A stretch of 64,000 nt of DNA from CAYLLN01 sp033762315 (GTDB taxonomy: Bacteria > Planctomycetota > Planctomycetia > Pirellulales > Pirellulaceae): positions 1 to 64,000 of the forward strand of contig JANRLS010000165.1 in the NCBI GenBank assembly GCA_033762315.1. The letters run 5' to 3'. The notes beneath the pieces are model-generated. The model searched no databases. It was not told where the DNA came from and saw only the letters and a program-made list of their open reading frames with translations. Within the stretch, counting starts at the first letter, position 1. Every line of letters begins with the position of its first letter. Positions 8,062 through 16,212 of this stretch are shown here, piece by piece. The position numbers and the translations under genes are program-made.

Positions 8062-11000
8062 TTATGGCGCTGCTGGTTTGGTTGCCGCACGCAGCAGCTG
8101 GGCTTCGCCAGAGAGCAGTTCCAGCTTCACCTCGGAGACCACAAACGGCACGAGGCTCCATTCGCACAGGCCGAGGACCGAAGCATCTGGCAGCGCCCAG
8201 TTCTTCTCCATCGCGAGCGCGGTTTGGGCTCCCTTCCAGCGAAAAAGGGGCTGGCCATCCAGCTGCGACTCGATTTCAACCTCCGCGCCGCTGGGGCGAA
8301 CCCAGGTTTCCCAAACATACGGCTGGCCGAGCTTGATGGTGGCATTGCAGTTGGCGGGATTGCCGGGCATGTTGATTTCCTTCCCCTCGACGACCCCCAG
8401 CCCACCGACCAGCGCCACGCCGGCCAGCACCTGCGTTTTGCCGGTAGGCAGGATAACACCCATGCCGCGGCCGTCTTGCGCGGAGGCAAAACGGACCCGC
8501 AAGCGGTAGCTGGCATCCGGCGCGGGAGCGACCGGAATCGTCAACCGGCTGAACGGGGCGACGCTTGGACCCGGCCCGGCGCGCAGGTGCAACTCGCCGT
8601 TTTTGTCGCGCTCCCAGGTTCCCGCGATCTTGTCGTTCACGGGGTCAATCAACGGCAACAGGTCAATCGTGCCGTCGGCGGAGGTGAGCTTTGCCGTCGG
8701 GGCCGCGGGGGGAGCCGGGGGCTCAATTTTGCAGTCTGGCAGCGCGGCTTGAAGCTGTTGGAGCAGCGCCGGACTCACCGAGGTGTGCTTCAAGTTCAAT
8801 TGCCGCAGAGTTTTGAGCGTCAGCAGATGGCGCACTCCGGCATCGGTGATGGGGCAGCGTTCCAGGTTCAGTACAATCAGTCTCTTGGCGCGGCGACCAA
8901 TCAGTTCGAGAGTCTGGTCAGTGATCTGTGGCGCGCGGGCGGGCATGGTTCCCACCAGCACCAAGGCTTCCAGGTGATCGATCAATTCGGGAGCCGATGC
9001 GAAAGCATCGTGGTCAAGCGCAGGGCAGTCATGGGTAAACAGCCCGATCAGCGGCTGTAGCGACCGCAACTGATTGAGCGACTCGACGGAATTGTTGACC
9101 ATTCCCGTGAATTGCACACTAAACCCGTCGGTTCCTGGGTACTTTCCCAAACTCGCCAATCGATCCAGATCGGTCGCGGGAAACCGGCAACCCCGCAAAT
9201 TGATCTCAATCGTGTGATTGTGCTGAGTTTCGAGGTCGGTAATCTTCTGGATCGGCCGCAATTGGCTATCGTAACCGTAGACCACCACGTTGCCGCCGAC
9301 ATCGCGCACCCAGTCGATCGCGGCCTGCGCCGCGGCTGGGTCGTAGTCTGCCACCGGCAGCATTTCCAGCCGGGCCTCGCTGACCATCGTTTCGTGCGAG
9401 CCGATGCCAATTGCCAGGGTTTGTCGGTCGGGAATCAGCCACGTCTCTTCGACGAGCGACAACTCGGGCTGGAGCATCGTCAGCGACAGAATTGGTTTGT
9501 CGTTTACGACCGCCAGGATCGAAACCAGGTTTCGGTACGGCCGAACGGACAACTCCAGGCGATAGTCCTTTCCCGGTTCAATGCGAAAATGATTGGTGGC
9601 GGTCCAGTTCGCGCGTTCCTGCAAAAAGGCGTCGCGGAACTTGTCGATTCCCGAAAGATGTTGGTCCAGCCAGCCATCGAGCACCAACAGCGATCGTGCG
9701 CTCCCCGCCGGAAAGACGATCCCAACATTGCCGGTCTCGCGCGGTTGCTGGAAGGTGAGGGTAAGCCGATAGCCGCCGGAGCCCAACTTGGCGAGCGGCA
9801 TCCAGGCAAAGCTGGGGAATTCTTCGAGCCTTAGCTTTCCCTCTTCCAGGCCCCAATTGCCGCGTACCGCTGGGCCGGTTGTCGGCAGATCAGCGAGCAA
9901 GTCGGTGCTGGGAAGAACCTGAGCCGGCTCTAAATCGCAGGCCACGCGAAAGCCGATGTCGTCATTCCGCATCCAGTGGGGAGCAGGGAATTTGCTGTTC
10001 CGCTGGGCCGCGCGGCAGAATTCGGGTGAGAACCGAAATCCCCCGCCGCGCAGCCCCTGGGTCCAACCCGTGGGCCTGCCGATCGGATCGACCGCCGGCG
10101 GACTAGCCGCCGAAATGGGCTGGTACCAATCGCCGCAGAGTTCCCAGACATTGCCATGCATGTCAAAAAGTCCGAACGGATTGGCCGGGAACGAACCGAC
10201 CTTGACCGGCGCTTTGGACTCGGCTGCCAAATCCTTTCCGGGAATCGCGCTCTCGCCATGGAAGAAGCCGGTGGTCGATCCGGCTCGGCAGGCAAATTCC
10301 CATTCCGCCTCGGTCGGCAGGCGATAGGGTTTCTTCTCGACGCGACTCAGCCAATCGCAAAACGCCAGGGCATCGTCCCACGAGACACAAGTCACCGGCA
10401 ACGCATCGTCGGATGGATAAGCAGGCTTATTCCACAGAACATTTGGATCGAATTTGAATGTCTCCAGGTTGAAGCCGCCGTCCGCCCGCTCCGCCAGCGT
10501 GCGATAGCCAGTCGCCGCCACGAATTGCCGGAACTGGCCGATGGTCACCTCGTGCGCCGCAAGCAGGAACGGCTTCGAGAGGGTGACGGCGCGGGGGCCC
10601 GACTCGCGCTCGACCATGTCCATGTGCAGCGTCAACTCCGGCTCTTGAAAGCCCGCTTCCGACACCTTCCGGATCGCGGCAATGTCGGCGGGGGAAACCC
10701 CTTGCTGATATGTTCCCGGCGGTATCAACCGCAGCTCCATGCCGAGCGAGTTCTTTTGTGGCTGCGTCCATCGCAACTGTCGTTGCCAGGCCTTTTGATG
10801 AGCTTGGGCCTCGGCGGCGGTGAAGGGCGCAACGGCCGGCTGCGCGGGAACGGTGGGTTCGTGGTCGATAGCGTCGTTGGGCGGCTGGTTCGCCACTGGT
10901 GGAACAACAACCTGTGTGGGTCGGTCAACAACAGACGAAATTGCGAACGTAACGACGACGACTAGCCCGGCGACTGCCAGTGTCGCCAGCACCCAACGAA

Positions 11001-12249
11001 CGACCCGGAAAGAAGCGGCTGACTTCCTGACCGAAATCTGGCTGAGATGGACGTTCGTCGTTGGATCGGTGTCGGCACCAGCGGGACCAATGAGCAGCGT
11101 TTCGGCAACCTGCGGATTCGCGGCGGGGCGAACGGCAGCGACTGCACCGGTGGAAGCTTTTGATCCCGTGCCGCTGTCACGAATCCCGAGTGCCGAACTT
11201 CCCGGCAAACTCACGGTGGGGGATGAGCCAAGCAAGTTGACGGCCCGCTCCAGGTGGGCTCGCACCTCGGTCATCGACTGGAAGCGATCTTCAGGCCGCT
11301 TGGCAACCATCCGCTGGAAGGCGATGTCGAGCTCGGGCGTAATGCCGGGGCAAGCTTCAACGAGCGAGGGAATCGGCGCTTCGCGATGGGCCAAGAGCCG
11401 CTCCATGAGCGTTTCGCCCTCGTAGGCTGCCCGGCCCGTAAGCAGATACCAAAGCGTGATGCCGAGGCTGTAGATATCGGCTCGCTGATCGGCGTGGCGG
11501 GTGTTCTTGGCCTGCTCGGGGGCCATGTAATCGACCGTTCCCATGATCTGACCGGTGCCGGTCAAATCGGCCCCGGCAACTGCCGACTCGATGCGAGCCA
11601 GCCCCATGTCGAGGATTTTGACCGATCCCTCTTTGCCGACGAGCAGATTGCCCGGTTTGACATCGCGATGCACAACCCCATGCTCGTGGGCATATTCCAG
11701 CCCACGGGCTGCTTGCAGGATATACGGCACCGCGACATCCACCGTGAGCGGACCGCCTGTCTTGACGAGCGTCGCCAGATCGCACCCCGGCACATACTCC
11801 ATCACCAAAAAGTGCGTGCCACCCGATTCGTCGGCATCAAACGCCGTCACAATATTGGGATGCAACAGCTTGGCCGCCGCCTCGACTTCACGATGAAACC
11901 GCTTGAGTGCGTCGGGCTCACCGACCAGCTTCGGTGAAAGCACCTTGAGCGCCACCTGCCGATGCATCCGCCGATGCTCAGCCTTTAGAACGGTTCCCAT
12001 GCCCCCTTGGCCGAGCTTATCGAGGATGACGTAGTTGCCCAGGACCAATTCTCGAGCCTTTCCCTGAGCAATGACCTGCGCCTGATACGGGGTGAGCCTG
12101 GCCTGGCGGACGAGTTCGTTGGCTAGCGCTTCGCCATCTTGCGGCCGACAATTGACGGGCAGCGCGGCAACGAAGGCTTCGACATCGGCTGCGGAGAGCA
12201 AGCCGCTGGCGGAAAGCTGTTGACAGAAGTCGTAGAGAGAAGTTGGCAT
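8062..12249 (-). CDS. Receptor-type Ser/Thr kinase with FGE-like domain and LRR-like tail
   Basis: This 1395-residue protein shares its N-terminal ~70-residue leader with the kinase at 1-5811 (SGLLSA, DGEALA, LTPYQA). The kinase domain (~72-335) has GQGGMG, VALK (K102), HRDVKPGN (H194) and DMG (D214). A transmembrane helix lies at ~416-440. The FGE/SUMF1-like domain (~498-772) shows LIPPGTY, RLPTEAEWEFACRAG, FDMHGNVWEL and RGGGFRF. Only one cysteine (FCRAAQR) sits in the active-site region, where true FGE uses two, so oxidase activity is doubtful. The tail has beta-sandwich stretches flanking leucine-rich-like repeats (~1010-1170). It probably senses something outside the cell and signals inward by phosphorylation; ligand and targets are unknown. 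Confidence 0.93.
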   Translation of the reverse strand: MPTSLYDFCQQLSASGLLSAADVEAFVAALPVNCRPQDGEALANELVRQARLTPYQAQVIAQGKARELVLGNYVILDKLGQGGMGTVLKAEHRRMHRQVALKVLSPKLVGEPDALKRFHREVEAAAKLLHPNIVTAFDADESGGTHFLVMEYVPGCDLATLVKTGGPLTVDVAVPYILQAARGLEYAHEHGVVHRDVKPGNLLVGKEGSVKILDMGLARIESAVAGADLTGTGQIMGTVDYMAPEQAKNTRHADQRADIYSLGITLWYLLTGRAAYEGETLMERLLAHREAPIPSLVEACPGITPELDIAFQRMVAKRPEDRFQSMTEVRAHLERAVNLLGSSPTVSLPGSSALGIRDSGTGSKASTGAVAAVRPAANPQVAETLLIGPAGADTDPTTNVHLSQISVRKSAASFRVVRWVLATLAVAGLVVVVTFAISSVVDRPTQVVVPPVANQPPNDAIDHEPTVPAQPAVAPFTAAEAQAHQKAWQRQLRWTQPQKNSLGMELRLIPPGTYQQGVSPADIAAIRKVSEAGFQEPELTLHMDMVERESGPRAVTLSKPFLLAAHEVTIGQFRQFVAATGYRTLAERADGGFNLETFKFDPNVLWNKPAYPSDDALPVTCVSWDDALAFCDWLSRVEKKPYRLPTEAEWEFACRAGSTTGFFHGESAIPGKDLAAESKAPVKVGSFPANPFGLFDMHGNVWELCGDWYQPISAASPPAVDPIGRPTGWTQGLRGGGFRFSPEFCRAAQRNSKFPAPHWMRNDDIGFRVACDLEPAQVLPSTDLLADLPTTGPAVRGNWGLEEGKLRLEEFPSFAWMPLAKLGSGGYRLTLTFQQPRETGNVGIVFPAGSARSLLVLDGWLDQHLSGIDKFRDAFLQERANWTATNHFRIEPGKDYRLELSVRPYRNLVSILAVVNDKPILSLTMLQPELSLVEETWLIPDRQTLAIGIGSHETMVSEARLEMLPVADYDPAAAQAAIDWVRDVGGNVVVYGYDSQLRPIQKITDLETQHNHTIEINLRGCRFPATDLDRLASLGKYPGTDGFSVQFTGMVNNSVESLNQLRSLQPLIGLFTHDCPALDHDAFASAPELIDHLEALVLVGTMPARAPQITDQTLELIGRRAKRLIVLNLERCPITDAGVRHLLTLKTLRQLNLKHTSVSPALLQQLQAALPDCKIEPPAPPAAPTAKLTSADGTIDLLPLIDPVNDKIAGTWERDKNGELHLRAGPGPSVAPFSRLTIPVAPAPDASYRLRVRFASAQDGRGMGVILPTGKTQVLAGVALVGGLGVVEGKEINMPGNPANCNATIKLGQPYVWETWVRPSGAEVEIESQLDGQPLFRWKGAQTALAMEKNWALPDASVLGLCEWSLVPFVVSEVKLELLSGEAQLLRAATKPAAP

Positions 12250-12484
12250 GGCCCGTCAGCTTTGGCATTCTAACGGGTGGCAACTGCATTCGCACCAAAA
12301 AGCGAATCACGGGCCGCAAACCTAACGGCCGGCAAGGGGACGAAGAAAATCGCCGCCGAATCAAATGAGCTCCAGCGCTGGCGTATTGAACCGCGGCTGA
12401 AGCACAGACTGAACACCGATCAGAAAGGATGATTTTGCCTGCATCCGTGGTGTGTCGTCGGTGGCGAACTCGTCTCTTTCCGGA

Positions 12485-13705
12485 TCAGTATTGATCCCAA
12501 CTCTTGTTCGGCGCATCCCACGAGATGCGAGCGGCATAGACGCTGTTGTCGCTGCCGTATTTGTTGTCCACGGGAAGGACATGGTTGGGTCCCCAGGTTT
12601 GCATCCATTCGGCCACGGTGACCCAGGTTTCGCGCTCGCTGACGATAGTGACGGCGAAATTGCCGAGCCGGGCGCCGCGCTCGGGGACCAAGATACGTTC
12701 GGTGCTGCGGATCACGCGCAGCTTTTCGGGATCGACCTGGGCGATAAAGAGGGGCGCGCGGTGGCGGAAGACATGGTCGTTGCTGGCTCCCTTGCGGGTA
12801 TAAACGAGAAAGAGGCCGCTGCTGTGCGTCACCCAGTGCTGCTGGGTGTTGTAATTGCCGAGGTCCGTGCCGTCGTCCCAGAGCCACTTCTGCGGCTCGC
12901 TGAAGGTCAGGCCATCTTTGCTCGTGGCAACGTAACCCGCCGCGTCGTTGCGGAGGGTCAGGTAGTAGCGGCCCTGATAAACGGTAATCGACGGCTCGTA
13001 GAGGCCGCGGCCCACGTCCACGGTCAGTTCGTTCCCTTGCTCCGCGAACTTGAGCTTCGCTCCGTCGAACGAGCAGCGGAGGACGGTTGTCCGGTAACGC
13101 GGCAGCGATTGGTTCTTGTAATAGATCGGCAGCAGAATGTCGCCACTGGGTAAATCAAGCCGCTGCACCGAGCCGGCTCCGGCACTCTGAAACTTCGCCG
13201 GGTCGGGCATGTCGAGCGTGGTCCAGGGAGTCCAGGTGCGGGCGGCTGGGTCATAGACCGAATACGACGTTTCCCGGTCGCGCTCGGGAATCACCTTGTC
13301 GTTCAGGTACCGCACCGTCTGCCCCGTCCCCAGCAGCTTGCCGCTTTTGGCGTGCCACTTGGGGGTGAAGTCGCAGGTCGCCACGATCACGCCCCCCGGC
13401 TCGCTCCGGCGGCCGAGTGTTTCGCCATGCTCGGTCGGGCCGGACCAGGTTTTGCCCAAGTCGTCCGAACGCATTTCGTTCAGGGCGAAGAAGACATCGC
13501 TCCCCGTCAGCAATAGCTTCTGCATTGTCAGCACGACGCTCGGCGACTTTCCCGGAATTGCCCCCGCTCGCGGATGCACCCAGCACGTTTTGCCGTCGTA
13601 CCCCTTGCTCAGCACATCGAGCTGAATCTTGAAGCCCGGCGGCTCGGCGGCTAGGGCGGGGATCGAAAGGGTGATGACGAGAATGGAGAGGAGGGGAACT
13701 CGCAT
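12485..13705 (-). CDS. Exported sialidase/BNR-repeat-like protein
   Basis: The start was set at the ATG at 13705 because it opens a signal peptide (MRVPLLSILVI..., cleavage near ALAAE); the longer frame to 13852 runs into repeat DNA. The mature protein (~385 residues) reads like a six-bladed sialidase-type propeller, with several Asp-box-like turns (SDDLGKTWSG, TSKDGLTFSEP). It also has a GIPG-like early arginine region and a GLYEPSITVYQGRYYL segment typical of glycoside-hydrolase-like propellers in planctomycetes. Hydrolysis of a sialic-acid-like or other polysaccharide residue is inferred from the fold and not proven. It lies 220 bp downstream of the oxidoreductase gene, separated from it by an imperfect inverted repeat. 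Confidence 0.8.
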   Translation of the reverse strand: MRVPLLSILVITLSIPALAAEPPGFKIQLDVLSKGYDGKTCWVHPRAGAIPGKSPSVVLTMQKLLLTGSDVFFALNEMRSDDLGKTWSGPTEHGETLGRRSEPGGVIVATCDFTPKWHAKSGKLLGTGQTVRYLNDKVIPERDRETSYSVYDPAARTWTPWTTLDMPDPAKFQSAGAGSVQRLDLPSGDILLPIYYKNQSLPRYRTTVLRCSFDGAKLKFAEQGNELTVDVGRGLYEPSITVYQGRYYLTLRNDAAGYVATSKDGLTFSEPQKWLWDDGTDLGNYNTQQHWVTHSSGLFLVYTRKGASNDHVFRHRAPLFIAQVDPEKLRVIRSTERILVPERGARLGNFAVTIVSERETWVTVAEWMQTWGPNHVLPVDNKYGSDNSVYAARISWDAPNKSWDQY

Positions 13706-13723
13706 GGCGTTCGCCTGGCTGGG

Positions 13724-13908
13724 GATTAGCAGAATCATGGGAGCAGAATAATGGAGGAGATATGCTGACTTCTTTGCGAACTTGCCGGCCTTCTGCTTAG
13801 CGTCTTTGGGAGTCGGCAGGAGGAATGGAACAGAAGAACGCCAAGATCGCAAAGAAGGAAGGATGCGAATTCTCCTTCATTATTCTGTTCCCATTGTTCT
13901 GCATGCTC
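13724..13908. repeat. Long imperfect inverted repeat
   Basis: The arms at about 13724-13788 and 13837-13908 are reverse complements at most positions. Shared cores are AGAATAATG-AGGAGA and TTCTTTGCGA. The structure fills most of the 220-bp gap between the FAD oxidoreductase and the sialidase-like gene, which lie on the same strand. It resembles a small MITE-like element; no terminal duplication was established. Confidence 0.7.
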
Positions 13909-13925
13909 CTACTCGCTGGAACGCC

Positions 13926-16055
13926 TCACTTCGCCACCCACTGCACCGCGTCGATAATCACGTGGCCGTCCGTTCCTTTGTTGCTGATCACCACCACGGC
14001 CGGCTTGTCGGCGGTGAACTCATATTCGCCCAGCGAATAGAACAGCTCGTTCATCTTGGGGGCGGCCTGCTGGTTCAGGGAAAGGGCCTGCTGGCCGCCG
14101 GCATGCTCGATGACTACCGGCACGTTGGTCGCGCGATTCGCAAAGGGGGAATAGGCGATTCGCACCTCGTATTTGCCGGCTTTGGGGAGCTGCGCCTCGA
14201 AGCGGGCGGCCCTTTTGCCATCGGCCGCGCCGCCGTCGTGCTGATAGCCGCTGCCGACCCACTGGCCTTGCGAGGAACTGGCGGTCCACTGGCCAGTCAG
14301 CTTGGCCTGCGAATCATCGACGACGACGCCCTCCAGCTTGCTCGGTTCGATGCCGCCGCGACCGCCGCCACCGACCGACTTATATTCCAACACCTGGCCG
14401 TCGGCGAGCAGCTTTTCGCGAATCGCCGCGTATTCGATGTCTTGCACGGCACACCCCTTATCGATCGCCATCACGGCGTTCGTCGCAGCCGATTGCCCCA
14501 GGATCATGAACACCGGCTCCATCCGGATCGAGCCGAAGGCAATGTGCGAGCTGGAAACGCAGACCGGCACCAGCAGGTTCTGGCACTGCTCTTTTTTCGG
14601 CTGGATCGAGCCCAGGGCGATCTCGTAGGGCCCGCCGGTGCCGACGCCGATGTCCCCCTCGTTTTGCACGTGGCCATCGGGCGTGATGTAGCGCTGCACG
14701 TTGTGCGAGTCGATCGTGTACGACCCCATGCCGATCGATTCCGGCGTCGGCCGCCGCTTTTGCAGCTCGTTTTCGGTCATCACATAGCGGCCGATCATGC
14801 GGCGGGCCTCGCGGACGTAAATCTGGTGCGGCCAGTTGCCGTTATCCGTGAACTCGTCACGGGCCAGGCCCCATTTCGCCATTGCCATCCGCACATCGGC
14901 CGGCACGCGCGGATCATTAGCGATGAAGTAGAGCCACCCTTGCTGATAGGTGGTGTGCTCCTTGAGGATCTCGCGCCGCCGTTCGTAGCTTGCCTCGGGA
15001 TAGTCGTAGTTCATGCCGATGTTGTCGGTGCTGAACGGGCCGTGGTTGTTCGTGTCAGTCTTGTGGTTGGGGATCGGGTCGAATTTGTGAAACGTCTCGC
15101 GCCAGCCGGCGTCGAACACCCGCAAGAGCAGCTCGTATTGCTTCGGGTCATAACCATCGGGTTTGGGATACGGCACGCGGTTTTTGTGGTCGTTGGTCAG
15201 GCACATTCGGTAGCAATAGGCCTGGACGCGTTGGTCCCCCTCGCCGTATTTGCCGGGCGGATCGGGGCTGACACGCGGCAAGAGTCCGCTGCTCGGATCG
15301 CCCGGCACAACATAGGGGCTGATCGGCTTCTTCACCGCCCCGAAGTGGTGCCCGTGGTGGAGCACGCCAACCTGCACGCCGTTCCACTTCTCGTCGTAGG
15401 TGCTTTGGGACTCGCGGCCGACGTGATATTTCACCCCAGCCGCGGCCAGCAAGTCTCCCTCATACGTCGCATCGATGAACATCTGGCCGCGATAGGATTT
15501 GCCGCTCAGCATTTTGATCGAGACGATCTTGCCGTTTTCTTTGACGACCCCCTTTTCGCGGTCGAGCCACTCGTCGCGGTGGACCGGAATTTTGAATTCG
15601 CTGACAAACCCCTCGAACACCTTCTCCGCCACGTGCGGCTCAAAGATCCACATCGTCCGCTCGGCGCCGTCGATGGCGGGGGTCCCTTGCCCCTTGTTGC
15701 CGTATTCCTCCCGTTTCTGCCAGACCCAGGCTTCCGCCCGGTCATAATGGTTCCAAACGCGGTGATAAAACTCGCGCGAGAGGCCGCCAATTACGGCCTT
15801 ATTCCCCGTATCGGTAAACCCCAAGCCGCCGGCCGAAAGGCCCCCCAGGTGCTTATCCGGCCCGACCACCACCACCGACTTCCCCATCTTTTTGGCCTGC
15901 ACGGCCGCGATGACGCCGCCGGAGGTGCCACCATAGACAACGACATCGTATTCGGCCGGAGCATCAGCAGCGTGAATGGGAGCGAGAGTGAGACAAACGA
16001 GCAGCGCTACGCTCAGAGGGAGAAGAACAGAGCGACGGGAGAGGTTCAGGGGCAT
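13926..16055 (-). CDS. Exported FAD-dependent oxidoreductase with C-terminal golvesin/xanthan-lyase-like domain
   Basis: The start is the ATG at 16055, preceded by GAGG at about -10 and followed by a signal peptide ending near IHAAD. The mature chain opens with a Rossmann dinucleotide motif (YDVVVYGGTSGG) and a second FAD-family stretch (LGGLSAGGLGFTDTG), as in the large FAD-dependent oxidoreductase family common in planctomycetes and Bacteroidetes. A mid-region TYEGDLLAAAGV motif also fits this family. The last ~130 residues form a beta-sandwich (VVDDSQA..., YEVRIAYSP, IDAVQWVAK) like golvesin/xanthan-lyase carbohydrate-binding domains. Oxidation of an extracellular sugar or polysaccharide is inferred. 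It is divergent from the UvrA-family gene, with ~157 bp between the starts. Confidence 0.88.
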   Translation of the reverse strand: MPLNLSRRSVLLPLSVALLVCLTLAPIHAADAPAEYDVVVYGGTSGGVIAAVQAKKMGKSVVVVGPDKHLGGLSAGGLGFTDTGNKAVIGGLSREFYHRVWNHYDRAEAWVWQKREEYGNKGQGTPAIDGAERTMWIFEPHVAEKVFEGFVSEFKIPVHRDEWLDREKGVVKENGKIVSIKMLSGKSYRGQMFIDATYEGDLLAAAGVKYHVGRESQSTYDEKWNGVQVGVLHHGHHFGAVKKPISPYVVPGDPSSGLLPRVSPDPPGKYGEGDQRVQAYCYRMCLTNDHKNRVPYPKPDGYDPKQYELLLRVFDAGWRETFHKFDPIPNHKTDTNNHGPFSTDNIGMNYDYPEASYERRREILKEHTTYQQGWLYFIANDPRVPADVRMAMAKWGLARDEFTDNGNWPHQIYVREARRMIGRYVMTENELQKRRPTPESIGMGSYTIDSHNVQRYITPDGHVQNEGDIGVGTGGPYEIALGSIQPKKEQCQNLLVPVCVSSSHIAFGSIRMEPVFMILGQSAATNAVMAIDKGCAVQDIEYAAIREKLLADGQVLEYKSVGGGGRGGIEPSKLEGVVVDDSQAKLTGQWTASSSQGQWVGSGYQHDGGAADGKRAARFEAQLPKAGKYEVRIAYSPFANRATNVPVVIEHAGGQQALSLNQQAAPKMNELFYSLGEYEFTADKPAVVVISNKGTDGHVIIDAVQWVAK

Positions 16056-16130
16056 CAGATTCCTCGCAGAAAAGTAGATCGTTCGATTATTCCCCCTGCG
16101 GCACACACCCGCAACCGGCAGGGCGGGAGA

Positions 16131-16192
16131 GTTCAAGGTTCAAGGTTCAAAGTTGCTGGCCCCCGGCTCCTGTCCCCTGTCCCCTGCCCGCA
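16131..16192. repeat. GTTCAAG heptad repeat plus C-rich CCCCTGT repeat
   Basis: Three tandem GTTCAAG/GTTCAAA units (16131-16154) are followed by repeated CCTGTCCCCTG units. Both lie in the divergent intergenic region between the oxidoreductase and the UvrA-family gene. Related tracts recur at 37718-37768 and 62674-62765 (heptads) and at 21115-21148 and 34826-34854 (C-rich). Confidence 0.75.
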
Positions 16193-16212
16193 ACTCTGCC
16201 GGCCGAAGTAAA

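Noticed and set aside
13782..16211. 809-residue plus-strand frame
   Set aside because: Antisense to the FAD oxidoreductase.
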